This document shows positions 36,701 through 46,622 of a DNA stretch of 64,000 nt, piece by piece; within the stretch, counting starts at the first letter, position 1; each line of letters opens with the position of its first letter. The stretch is from positions 62,001-126,000 of the forward strand of contig JAMWFC010000062.1 of NCBI GenBank assembly GCA_027475525.1, written 5' to 3'. The notes beneath the pieces were generated by a model, which searched no databases, was not told the DNA's origin, and saw nothing but the letters and a program-made list of their open reading frames with translations. Source of the stretch: Macrolepiota albuminosa (taxonomy: Eukaryota; Basidiomycota; Agaricomycetes; Agaricales; Agaricaceae). The translations under genes and the position numbers were made by a program.

Positions 36701-37540
36701 TCTTTACCAGGATGTTGAAAAACTTGTAGTGCATATATTGAAGCTTGCTCAGACTTTATGTAGAAAAGAACCCAGGCAATTTTGAGAGCATCAGAAGGGA
36801 AAGCCTCACCACTGAGCTGAATGTAGGTTACACATGACTGCAAGAAGTGCTTGCCCATAGCCTGGTCACCATTGAATGCATCTGAGAGTGCTGGGTGAGA
36901 AATATTGGCATGAACAGAGGAGAGGCCTCAGAGCAAGGGACTGGAGATATGTCAGCCCTAACTGGAAGTGCCTGGAGAGTGGTAGGAGTGAGAGGGAGGT
37001 GCTAAGAGAGCCTGAAAGGAATGAGAGATAGTGTCTGTGGCTTGACATAATCCAGCAAGTTTGTTAGATGCTAGTAACACCGTAGGCGTCTCGAGCTCTG
37101 GTGACCAAACAAGGGTCAATATATATTTATTTATCCACCCTTATCTCACCCTTAATACAGACAATGGAATATATATACTACGGACAGTAAATACTACCCT
37201 CAGTCAAGTACACGACAACTGAGGGTAAGTCAAACATATAATTGGCACAGACATCATACTTACAGATATCCCTACCTAGTTATGAATACTTACTCGTGTT
37301 CTAGGTAGGTTCAATATGAGTCAAGTACATGACGACTGAGGTTACGGATACTTACTCGTGTTCTAGGTGTCAACTTTCAACAAAGTTCAGTGGTGTGGAG
37401 GGTGAGAAAAGCTTGAGTGGTCTGCACCTGAGTCTACAGAGCATGCAAGCAACTCCAGGCATCATCCTGAGAGGCAGAAGCATCCAAGGGAGCACCTGAG
37501 AGGCTGGTTGGGTCATAAAAGCAACAGAGGAGCAGGGAGT
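33723..37540 (-). pseudogene. B3 gag-pol remnant
   Basis: Collinear with B1 from about 6270 to 9760. Pieces still readable: RT with VCVYLDDIIIYIKTL (34150-34386), the protease/linker around 35366-35632 (DMTLGFSWLHDHN) and gag around 36110-36373. The CCHC knuckle, protease turn and most arginines are altered. A Copia-type solo LTR interrupts gag at 37062-37382. Confidence 0.85.
37062..37382 (+). repeat. Young Copia-type solo LTR inside B3 gag
   Basis: 321 bp, TGTTAGATGC...CTTTCAACA, with perfect duplication AAGTT (37057-37061 and 37383-37387). Unlike the sequence around it, it keeps CpG sites (GTAGGCGTCTCGAG, ACTACGGAC, TACTCGTG). Internal repeats: TTACTCGTGTTCTAGGT twice, and AGTCAAGTAC with GACNACTGAGG twice. 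Strand is not determined by any coding sequence. Confidence 0.85.
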
Positions 37541-37630
37541 AATCCAGTGAAGAAGTGACTTAAAAGGGCAAAAGAGGGCTCAAGCAGGCTAAAAGAGGCT
37601 TCCAGACCAATATGTAGAGACTTGTTCTGC

Positions 37631-38149
37631 CATAAGAGTGACCTCTGGAGGCTATGGCTCAGTCACACAGTTAGCAGAGGGAGATCCAAAGTGTATTAGA
37701 GTATATACTGACAATATCATAATAACTACTTACCTGGCAGAGGAAGATCCAAAGAGAACAAGTCTATGGATTTCCTATGCCAGGTTGGATGCTTCTGGGG
37801 CCTCTGAAGCATGGAAAACAACTGTACAGTACAACAAAACCTGAAAAATTCAAAAATTGCCTAAACAAATAAGTGCACAAATAAGGCAGGAAAACTCTGG
37901 ACTTTGGAAGTCAGAAAGGCAAACTCTGGCTTATATAAGTAGTCTGGAAGTGGTACTAAAGAGCCCACACTTGTCTAAATTATAGCTAAAGAACCAGAGC
38001 ACTTCAAGGGCTGAGAATAGTATCAATAGATAGTATTAAAAGAGTAGAAGCAGTAAGATAAAAGAATGGCGGCAGAAATAAGAGAATGAATAAGAAGAGA
38101 ATGAAGAAATGAAGAGTGGAAGCAGGAAGAAATGAGGAATCCCCTGACA
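37631..38149 (-). repeat. 5' LTR of B3
   Basis: 519 bp, CATAAGAGTG...CCCCTGACA; the first TG has become CA by G-to-A/T-to-C changes. Same length as the B1 LTRs. Confidence 0.85.
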
Positions 38150-38638
38150 GTACAAGTTGGCAGTGCCCATTGCAGAGCACATTGTGTGGGTTAGGGATAA
38201 AATAGGCATGCTTATCACAAAGGTCAATAACTACTATAATAGCATTATACTGTATGCATCTAGAAGTTATATGACAAAGTCAATAGAGATCATGCTCCAG
38301 CATTCTGTATGCACTGGCAGGGAGTGAAGCTAGCCAGAGGGAGGACAACATTGGAGCTTGGTCTAGAGGCAGAGGTCACAGGTGCTGGTGTAGGAGATAA
38401 TGTACTGTAATATCTGCAGCTACCAGTAGTTCTGGGACACTAGTTCCAAGATCTTTTAGCAGCTGGAGTGCCCTGTAATCTAAGAGTTGTAGTGCTATTT
38501 AACAATGCATCTATGAAGCTCCAGTAGGTTGTGGATGTAGATATAGCCATGGAAGGTGAGCAGTCTGTCCTAGAGGCCCCACTCATTAGTACATACAGAT
38601 TTTGCATCTGAGGAATATACAGCATGCAGGGCAAGTGT
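38150..38638 (-). pseudogene. B-like integrase fragment
   Basis: Aligns with B1 5460-5960 (integrase core and zinc module region) but is more diverged than B3, so it comes from a related subfamily. It is the sequence that B3 inserted into. No open frame is left. Confidence 0.65.
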
Positions 38639-39339
38639 TGTAAGGACAACCTCTGGAGGCTGTGGTTTAGTCACACCGTCACTTCTGCCAGCTCCCATGC
38701 TTTTCCTCCCCATTACAGTAGTTGGACTATTGTTGAGCTAATAGTTTGAGCTGGTCCCTGCCTGTTGTTCTGTACTTTTCTGTGTATTTATTGAGATATT
38801 TTGGAGATATATTTTTGTTGAGACTGCTACCAGGAGGCTTAAAGTTTTCAGCTCATAATTAAATGTTTATTTTGACTTCTGGTGCATGGTGTGTCTTTGG
38901 CTGCTGGTATAGTGTTGTATCAACAATATCATGATAACTACTCACCTGGCAGAGAAAGATCCAAAGAAAACAAATCTAGAGATTTCTTATGCTAGGTTGG
39001 ATGCTTCTTGGGCCTCTGAAGCATGGGAAACAACTGTACAATACGACAAAACTTTGAAAACAAAAATTGCCTACACAAATAATTGCACAAATAAGAGGCA
39101 AACTCTGGCAAACTCTGGCTTATATAAGCAGTCTGGAAGCAGTGCTGAAGGGCCCACACTTGTTTGAATAGTAGCTAAAAAACCAGAGCACCTCAAGAGC
39201 TGATAATAGTACTAACAGATAGTGTTGAAAAAATAAAAACAGTGAAATCAGATAATGTCAGAAGAAATAAGAGAATGAATGAAAGGAGAGTGAAGAGGTA
39301 AGAAGTGAAGGAAGGAAAAAAATGAGGAGTCCCCTGACA
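38639..39339 (-). repeat. Family B LTR with internal deletion and LTR D fragment
   Basis: B LTR start at 38639 (TGTAAGGACAACC) to about 38677, then LTR D remnant 38678-38922 (inverted), then B LTR to 39339 (CCCCTGACA). The middle of the B LTR and most of LTR D are missing. It carries the same D-in-B junction as 31937-33250. Confidence 0.8.
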
Positions 39340-39727
39340 CTCAACACTTGAGATTAAAATCAGATCTCCAACCTTTCTGGTAGTAAGGATAAGGCCCAGA
39401 GGGCAGAGAGCTCACTTTATAAAGGCTAGCAATAGCTATGAGACAAAATGCCTGAGGGACTAACTCCTCCAATTATGCAGTTTGCAGAAGAACCTTGACA
39501 GTCTAGCCAACTTGCATCTAAAAGGCTCTCTGACAAGGTCAAGCAGTTGACAAGTGTCCTGGATGTCTTAGGAGTCACCAACTTATCAATACAAGCTGGA
39601 GAATATATGCTCCCAAACCAGAATGATAGGGCCAGATAGGCTGTAGCAGGCCCACTAGAATAGCAGAAGCCCACATAAAAGAGATACTGGAGGAGGCTGC
39701 AATCCAAGATGCAAAAACTGCAGAAAA
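38678..39727. repeat. Right arm of the 1.05-kb inverted duplication
   Basis: Reverse complement of 31549-32599. It ends within A gag at CTGCAGAAAA, after which KDZ sequence starts. Confidence 0.85.
39340..39727 (+). pseudogene. Family A gag fragment
   Basis: Matches A1 about 2970-3345 in + orientation. Almost identical to the inverted copy at 31549-31936. No open frame. Confidence 0.75.
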
Positions 39728-41640
39728 CAAACTTGACCTGTGGTGAAGGCCAAGTTTACACAGACTTTTCCATCACACAGGCAGTTAAGACAACCAACAT
39801 GGATGGAATTCAGCATCTCCTACTGGTATATGACATAGCATGCTAGTGGTGTGTCAAATTTTCTGAACGGCTTGCCGAGGCTGAAGAAGTCCTGCCAGAT
39901 AATCTACTCATGGACTTTGCAATAGGACTTCTTCATGTTCATAGGCATAAGGAGGATTGTTTTTTCTGCTTTGCCCCGTCCTTCATTCTCAGGGCTGATG
40001 GGGAGATAATTGAAAGTCTCTGGTCTACACTAAATGAAGTCTCACAGATGGCCCATACAGCTACCTTGGCACATTGGACAGAAATCTTTGATGATCACAG
40101 ATGTGACTCAAACTGGAAGAAGCTGCTTGACATGGTTCCATTTCTATGTTGAAAGTACAGGACTGCTGTTGAGATGAAAGATGCAGCCATTCAATATTTC
40201 ACTGAGCAATCCGTCGGAATATCAACAGATTTACTAACAAGCTGGGAAGCCAGAATAGCTAAGGCAGAAAGGCTCAGAGAGGAGGGAAACTGTAAAGCAA
40301 TGGATATTCTCAAAGCTCATACAATGACCTTCAATAGTGCAAGTGAAGACTGAATGGCAGCAAACAGTGGAAACCACTCAACGGATGTTGCAGCGACAGA
40401 TATTTATTCCTTCTGGATTCAACTTGCCCTTGACATTAAGAAGCAGCAGTAAGGTGTATTGCTGATGGCCCAACCTATTTCACTAATTGGAAGCTCAGAA
40501 TTGCAATTCAGGACTAGGTTCGCCGTTTGCATCGGCATGCAAGCAATGATGATTGGCAAAAGGTCAAGGCAGAAAGAGAACTATTAAGGGTTTGACTCAA
40601 TGTCCTTGCTGCTTCTCAGGACAGGAGCGGGTTTATTGCTAGTGGAAGGCAGACTGCCCCCCTGGAACCAAATGAAGTTTTCAGAGCCTTTGACAACAAT
40701 GAAATGGCGAAAAATGGACAACCAGCAGATCTGCTGATACTGCTGGTAGATAACCTTGGACCAACAGATGTAGTTGTTCCAGAAGATTTTGAAATCTCCT
40801 TCCCATCTATAATTATGGGTAATGTCTCACCATTAACAATGATAGAGTGCAATTTGCACTTGATTCAAATTAAAAGGCTCCTGCAAGCCCTTTGGGAGTT
40901 CATTGCAGAGAAATCATTCCTATATTCTCATGTTGTCTAGGTCGCCCCAAGCAAGAATATGAAAACTTGAGCTCGCACATCTCTTCAAAGAATCCAGGCC
41001 TCAATCCTGGTGAAGGCTCATGCCTATGCACAATGCCGCAGTGCTCTGCTGCGACTGGGATCGGACCCCAGCATTCAGAGAAAGTATCCAGTTCTACAGA
41101 AAGCAGATTTGAATGCAAGCACAGCTATATGAGATCCCAACATTCCTGGTTCATTGAGGATCAAGGTATCTTAGATATGACACTCTAATTCTGATGCAGA
41201 AAATGAATCTGCAACTATTTCTAAATGTGAGTCCTCTTGTTAACCTTTCCGTTATCATTACATCTGTTCATGAACATATCTCTTCAGTTAATCGTGTTCA
41301 TTATCTACATACTAGAGCACAATACAACAGATGGACAGAGGAATGTCAGCTTGTCATGAGTGAAATGGAGTGGACAGTTCGGTATTTCTTCAACCAGGCA
41401 GATATTTGGTCAAAGTGTGGTATGTCAGTAAAGAAAAGAGGTCTCCAGTCATATGCTCACAAAAAGGTGGCCATGTGACAAGAATTGGCCTCGATGGCAA
41501 TTGATAAATTTAGGCAGGTGCTTTCTGATTTTATTCCCCCTCAAACTGCAAGAGATCTGCTGTGAAAATAGTAGATGCAGAGACAGATTGATATAACAGA
41601 TGCAGAGACAGATTGATGTGATAGATGTAGAGATGGATTG
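39728..41640 (+). pseudogene. KDZ-family transposase, N-terminally truncated
   Basis: Blocks typical of fungal KDZ (Kyakuja-Dileera-Zisupton) transposases appear in order: LLLVYDIACWW near 39820; FAIGLLHVHRHKEDCFFCF and RADGEIIESLWSTLNEVS at 39910-40040; DSNWKKLLDMV near 40110; PEDFEISFPS at 40780; LLQALWEFIAEKSFLYS near 40900; KNMKT, ILVKAHAYAQCRSALLRLGS and YPVLQKADLNAST up to 41130; RAQYNRWTEECQLVMSEMEW and FFNQADIWSKC at 41310-41420; LQSYAHKKVAM at 41478. Several frames and stops show it is dead. The N-terminal zinc-binding part is missing: it is joined to family A sequence at 39727. I see no terminal inverted repeats. Confidence 0.82.
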
Positions 41641-42249
41641 AACTGATGGATGCAGCTTGCTGCCATCAGTGGATGATTGGAACAGATTTGTGACAGTCAT
41701 ATGCAATGGAATTGTTGGAAATCACTTTTGTTTACAAGGCACAAAAATCTGATACATAGCAGTATCTGCTTCTACAAGCAAGAGTGCAATGGCATCTACC
41801 TCTGTACTACACAATGTCATGTCCCAACCTACTGTACTAGAAAATTTGCAAGAGGTTGTTGACTACATTGAGTTACACCTCATTACAGCACTTTTTATAT
41901 TTGGCAATCTTGCGCCAAGTCTTGAAGCAGAAGAGGCATGGATTATCCAGCATCTAGACAAAGAGTTGGTAAGATAACTTTAAAACGTGTAAATATATTA
42001 GGATCTGACTGTGTGCCATAGAACTTTGTATTGTCATATCTGGGGGCTGCATCACTGAATAATGTGGTCTGCAATGTCCCAGACATTATCAAAAGCATGA
42101 GCTGATTTTTCCCTCTTCAAAATCAGCAAACTTTGCCCACAGAGATCCTGGAGTTTGTTGATGGCCATCAAGGTCTTATCAGAAATCTATATGGCTGTGA
42201 TTGGTGGAACCACATTGGCTGAGAGGATGTTCAGATTTTAAGCAATAAA
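41641..42249. other. Unassigned, after KDZ
   Basis: Starts with short direct repeats of GATGCAGAGACAGATTGAT (41574-41640). A 62-codon ORF (41789-41977, + strand) has no recognisable domain. It may be the KDZ element's own 3' region or older sequence. Confidence 0.35.
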
Positions 42250-42996
42250 ATGCTGGAGCATTGCCTTCTCGTACATCAGCAAGGCTTTCACTCTCTTGAA
42301 AGCTTCTTGGCATGCAACCACCAGCTGCCCATGACATTGTCATCTGATAACTTGGTGTCTGTCCCAGCACCAGATAATTTGCTCCATATGTTTGCAGGTA
42401 GCAGATCTGCCAGAGGCCACCAGCAGATGCTTCTAGCCCTAGACAAGTGGTGGTTGCTAGATAGGACAGAATATATGCCAATGGCCAATGATATGATCTA
42501 CCTGTTTGCTGGCAGCAAGTCTATTGCTGGTTTTGCTGTCAGTTTCATTGCCAGATCCATGGATTCTGCTCAAATGGGCCAATTGACAAGCATCAAGTCC
42601 TATATCAACAGTATTGATAGTAAGCAGCCTGATTCTCAAGACTGCCTCTCCATGGCCCATCTTACCACTCTCCCTGATGTCAACTCTCCTCAATGGCCAT
42701 CTTTGATGCATATCAAACCCTTGAATACACAACATCCATTCCACTACCTCTACAGTCAGAGTAAATCTAGACTGGTATATGGCCTTACAATGAAAAACTC
42801 TTGCATTGTAATTCAACCAGCATCCCAACTTCCTTCCGCCTCAGCAGCTCATATCCGCCAGACATTCATAGAGCTGGGGGAAACTGATGATGACCAGGTG
42901 GATATTCCTAATCCATCTATTAGTGACCCTGACTTAGAGGGTATCCCTCCTTTGTTCATTGTGGCAGATTGGAGGAAACTGATGATGACCAGATGA
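42250..42996 (+). CDS. Hypothetical protein, 248 codons
   Basis: Open from MLEHCLLVHQQGF to stop. No family recognised. S/D-rich C-terminal end with SDPDLEGIPPLFIV, which begins the acidic repeat continued in the next ORF, offset by one frame. The two ORFs probably formed one gene: 42880-42965 and 42975-43060 are about 95-bp near-repeats. Real function or expression is doubtful in this decayed setting. Confidence 0.35.
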   Translation: MLEHCLLVHQQGFHSLESFLACNHQLPMTLSSDNLVSVPAPDNLLHMFAGSRSARGHQQMLLALDKWWLLDRTEYMPMANDMIYLFAGSKSIAGFAVSFIARSMDSAQMGQLTSIKSYINSIDSKQPDSQDCLSMAHLTTLPDVNSPQWPSLMHIKPLNTQHPFHYLYSQSKSRLVYGLTMKNSCIVIQPASQLPSASAAHIRQTFIELGETDDDQVDIPNPSISDPDLEGIPPLFIVADWRKLMMTR

Positions 42997-43370
42997 ATAT
43001 TTCTAATTCATCCATTAGTGACCCTGACTTAGAGGATATCCCTACTTTGTTCATTGTGGCAGATGACAAGATGGAAGACAAATCTTTGTCGCTTTTGTTC
43101 ATTCCTGTAGAAGAGGAGATGGAAGACAAATCTTTGCCACCTTTGTTTATTCCTGCAGAAAAGGAGATGGAAGAGGATTCCTTGCCTCCTTTGTTTATTC
43201 CTGCAGAAGAGGAGACCAAAGACAATGATTTGCCTTCTTTGTTCATTCCTGTGGAAGAGGAGATGGATGACGATTTTTTGCCACCTTTATTCATTGTTGG
43301 TGGAGGAGCAGAAGGACTAACAGCGATGGAGACCATGGCAGCTAGTGACGGTGGACAAATAGAAGTCTGA
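42969..43370 (+). CDS. Acidic 16-residue repeat ORF (LPPLFIP repeats)
   Basis: Between about 43069 and 43300 there are five tandem 16-residue units of the form MEDKSLPPLFIPAEEE, with a 48-bp period. Flanking variants are DLEDIPTLFIVAD before and LLPLFLVTAKEM / LPPLFDITA after, the latter in the ORF at 43383. Acidic residues alternate with a hydrophobic LPPLFI core. No known domain. The units differ at synonymous and conservative sites, so this is an old coding repeat, not a recent slippage. Confidence 0.45.
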   Translation: MEETDDDQMNISNSSISDPDLEDIPTLFIVADDKMEDKSLSLLFIPVEEEMEDKSLPPLFIPAEKEMEEDSLPPLFIPAEEETKDNDLPSLFIPVEEEMDDDFLPPLFIVGGGAEGLTAMETMAASDGGQIEV

Positions 43371-43382
43371 AGCAGCAGACAT

Positions 43383-43918
43383 ATGGCAACCAAGGATAAA
43401 GAAAGCCTTTTGCCACTATTTCTTGTGACGGCAAAAGAGATGGATGGAGGCATAGCAGCCAATGATGAAAAAAATCTTCCACCGCTTTTTGATATAACGG
43501 CTCTTCAATCCCAGTCTTTCCCCTTCCAACAATCTCCTTCTCCAACTCTACCTACTAGCAACAATGTCTGGGAGTGGGAGGAATATGAGACATGTATGAC
43601 TCAATGTGAGGATCAGAGAAGAATTAACGAATTGTATCAACAATATGAGTATAATTTGGCACTAGTAATCATAGTTAATTTATTTCAACAGAACAAGAAT
43701 TTTGCACTAGAGCAAAACATGGTCGATGTAGGCCCATTGGCCCTTTCAATCAAGCTGGTCGTACTGACGATATGTCTGTTAATATGTCAGAGTCACCCTC
43801 ACCATCTTCATCATCAGGCCTGATAGCAAACTATGAAGACATCACACTTCCCAGACCTCAGGGGCCATATACACCGGATGACTTTGCATTTTTGACCACA
43901 GACTTACCTGCTTGATGA
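43383..43918 (+). pseudogene. Hypothetical acidic protein, C-terminal part
   Basis: MATKDKESLLPLFLVTAKEM continues the repeat motif; then WEWEEYETCMTQCEDQRR. A shift near 43720 leads to a frame reading SPSPSSSSGLIANYED, then ITLPRPQGPYTPDDFAF and TTDLPA with a stop near 43918. The S/P-rich, acidic ending looks like genuine protein. Possibly one gene with the two ORFs before it, broken by indels. Confidence 0.4.
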
Positions 43919-44100
43919 GGATTTGTTCTATTCAGATGCATTATATGAATCTAATGAAGAGGAGGAATACACATCGAATAAGTAATTTAATCTTTAGTTA
44001 CTATAATTCTTGGCTTTTCTGTTGGTTATTTTTTGTTAAGATTAACCATCTCATTGTGCTGCTGACAAATCCATTATAAATTCGTTTGATTTGTTACCTC

Positions 44101-44900
44101 CAGTTGTGCACTAGAAGGAACATAAACTGACAATATTCTGCTAGACCACAGGACATTCTGTGGATTATATATAAATATCACTCTAGTATTGTGTACTAGG
44201 CTACAGCACTTTACTACAGACATTTCAATTAGTTTGGACAGGACTCAGGTCCACTAAGATTAACTGTCCCATTGTTTTGTTCCATTATGCCACTCTCATG
44301 AATGCAAAAAACCACACACTATTCAATGATTACACAAGGGGGACTTGAACCTTCCAATTGTGCACTAGAAAGAATATAGACTGACAATATTTTGCTAGAC
44401 CACAGGACATTGTAAATAAAATTACAACCTTACTTTGTTTATTATACTGTGTAGTAAATAACAATTAGTCAAACAAAGTTGAGTCATGTCTAATGTGCAC
44501 TAGCAGGATTCAAACCTGCCTCTTGTGCACAATATGAAATATCAAGGTATCAATATTCCATTGGACCACAGGCCTTACCAAAAATTAGTACAGTGTACAT
44601 GTAGTGCAAAAATGCAGCAGTATAAAAAGACACCAATATACGTTATTAAGGTGGACCAGGAGAGTCTGGACTAGAGGAGTCAAGCCTGCCACTCCATACA
44701 ATACTGAAAATTGAGTGGGTCAGATCAACTACCACAGGTGCTTACTACAGGTCAGTATGATGCACATGTAGAGCAAAAATGCACCTGTATAAAAACCCAC
44801 CATTAAACCCTGTTAAAATGGAGTAGGGGGAGTAGAATCCACTACTGTACACAATATTGAATATCAATAAACAAATATTCCACTGAACTACTGGGACTGG
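44101..44900 (-). repeat. Array of five tRNA-like units
   Basis: Five diverged - strand copies lie at about 44101-44160, 44345-44410, 44500-44578, 44665-44735 and 44825-44900. The clearest (44500-44578) has an A-box TGGTCCAATGG, a B-box GGTTTGAATCC, and a 5-bp T-arm GCAGG/CCTGC, but no matching acceptor stem. Units 3 and 4 share a spacer (TGTACATGTAGTGCAAAAATG / TGCACATGTAGAGCAAAAATG), giving a period of about 165 bp. Best read as tRNA-derived repeats or tRNA pseudogenes. Confidence 0.5.
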
Positions 44901-45540
44901 TTGTACCACTGATGTCAGCTACTGTCTGCTGGCATGCCAGCGGACAGCGGACACTCATGCACCCTCTTCTGCCCCTCCCCCTCGTTCTCCCTAGTGCCAT
45001 CCTCTCCACTCCCCACTCCCATCCACCACATGCACCCTGCTTCCCTCCTTCCCCCTGACCTGATGTCCAATGTCTGCTATGTCCACTGATGTACCAGCAG
45101 ACACCCATGCTCCTCCCCTTCTCCCTTCCCCCTCTTTCTCCCCACCTCCATCCCTCTTCTGCCACCCTCCACGCTCTCTGAGATGCCACCTCATGCGGTG
45201 GATGCCCATGCACTCTGTTTTCTTCTCTCCTGCCCTGATGCTGGACAATGCCAGACAATGCCAGGGGATGCCGACAGATTTCCATGGATGCTGATAAATA
45301 CCAGCAGATATTTGGCGGATGCCAATGGATGCTAGCGGGTCATGACAGCTGCTGACAAACTCTGACGGATGCCAGCTGATGGCCAGCTGATGGCTGCTGA
45401 TGCCAACACCCCTTTCAAGCCACGAAAACTCTTTTAAGAGGTATGTCACCCCCCTTCCACCTCAAAAAATCCATATGGGAATCTGCAGAAACGTAGGTGG
45501 GCATCTGTTCATTGTGTTATCTGACCTTTAAATTTATCCT
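44901..45540. repeat. Degenerate minisatellite-like DNA
   Basis: Pyrimidine-rich at 44950-45190, then many degenerate GGATGCC-N-GC/GATGCTGN words (for example 45250-45400). ORFs on both strands here are low-complexity artefacts. No gene seen. Confidence 0.45.
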
Positions 45541-45550
45541 CAGTAACGGA

Positions 45551-45629
45551 CCTGTGGTGCAATGGTTAAATGTGCATTCTGTTGCTGGAGGCTTTCCCAA
45601 GGCCGGGGGTTTGATTCCCCCCCACAGGC
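45551..45629 (+). tRNA. tRNA-like gene or tRNA-derived SINE head
   Basis: A 7-bp acceptor stem CCTGTGG (45551-45557) / CCACAGG (45622-45628) is perfect, and the T arm GGGGG-TTTGATT-CCCCC is perfect. A-box TGGTGCAATGG overlaps the acceptor 5' strand, three bases earlier than normal, and the D and anticodon arms are irregular with a long variable region. The anticodon cannot be assigned. Similar in wording to the - strand units at 44.1-44.9 kb, so a SINE-type origin is as likely as a working tRNA. Confidence 0.4.
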
Positions 45630-45639
45630 ATATGGTGGG

Positions 45640-46265
45640 CAAGACGAGTTACCTTTTCTTTGGTACAACCAGCCTCTGTGGACCTGCGTAGGCCTCTGTG
45701 GATGTCTGCTGGTACCCTGCACAGGCCTGCATGAGCCTGCATAGGTTTGAGTCTGTCGACGTACATCTGCGTGGATATCTGCTGGTGGCTTGCGTAGGCC
45801 TGCATAGGTCTGCAGGGCCCTTTTGTGGACGTATGCTGGCATTGGGGGTGGGAAAAGGAGGGAAGGGGAGGCACGCAGCCTTGAGTTATTGCAGGAAGGA
45901 AGGGAGAGGGAGGGAAGTGGGAAACCTTAAGGAGGGTTTATTGATGCCATGACATCCACCAATGAAGGAGGTTTTCACTTGTGGGCTGATGCCCGCTGGC
46001 GGCTGCTGATGCACATTGACGTCCGCTAGTGTTTGCTGGCATCCGCCAGGCCTGCATGTGCATGTATATGCCTATCTTTTATCAATCCACTGGACCATGT
46101 CATACAGCACATTGTGACATGTCCACAGCTCTGTATTCTACAGCACTGTGGAGACTGCTCTGCTCCAGTGTAGCAGACTCCGCTGGACACATATAGTATG
46201 GCACAAAGCGAGCTCCTGTACAATGTATAACATGTACCATTGTGATGTCTCTATGTGTTATTATT
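45640..46265. other. Degenerate GCCTGCATAGG / GTCTGCTGG repeats
   Basis: Words such as GGCCTGCATAGG and ATGTCTGCTGGTA recur at 45680-45835, and CCGCTGGCGGCTGCTGATG-like words at 45985-46060. No coding motif or RNA recognised. Confidence 0.4.
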
Positions 46266-46622
46266 TGTTGTGTATGTCTGAAACACACTTTATAATCTTT
46301 TATATTATGCTGCTTATTAATATATATACTCTTATTTTCAGTCTCCACTTATGTCTCACTATTGAAAACTTATTTAAAGCTTACTGTAGCCTGAAGTTTG
46401 AATTGTCTTTTCTATTTAAACTTTAGATATATACCAACTCTATCTTAATAACACATATATAACTAAATTGTCTTTTTCTTTCAAACATCAGTTAACTACC
46501 TTGTATTATTATATATAAATTATACATCAATTATAGCTATGCTGTGACACTGTTGTACTGATATAAACAATCTAAATATTCATCACATCTGAGTTTTACT
46601 GCTGCTAGTAAGAATTTCAACA
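46266..46622 (+). repeat. Copia-type LTR (right member of inverted pair)
   Basis: 357 bp, TGTTGTGTAT...TTTCAACA. Reverse-complement match to 22269-22625. No matching target duplication (TTATT / AGCAT) and no adjoining Copia coding sequence. Confidence 0.75.

Larger units (their letters stand above)
33723..38149 (-). mobile_element. Ty3/Gypsy family B, copy 3 (B3), 3'-truncated
   Basis: 5' LTR at 37631-38149, gag at about 36100-37560, and pol running left to 33723 where A2 cuts it in RNase H. Integrase, chromodomain and 3' LTR are absent here. It is the most decayed B copy: nearly every CpG of B1 is TG or CA. It sits in another B-like element (38150-38638). Confidence 0.85.

Noticed and set aside
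44842..45449. Overlapping ORFs of about 150 codons on the - strand
   Set aside because: They lie in low-complexity pyrimidine-rich and minisatellite-like DNA and open in several frames at once.
22269..46622. A 24-kb giant DNA transposon bounded by inverted repeats
   Set aside because: The inverted repeats have Copia LTR ends (TGTTG...CAACA) and the content between is a pile of unrelated elements without a shared cargo.
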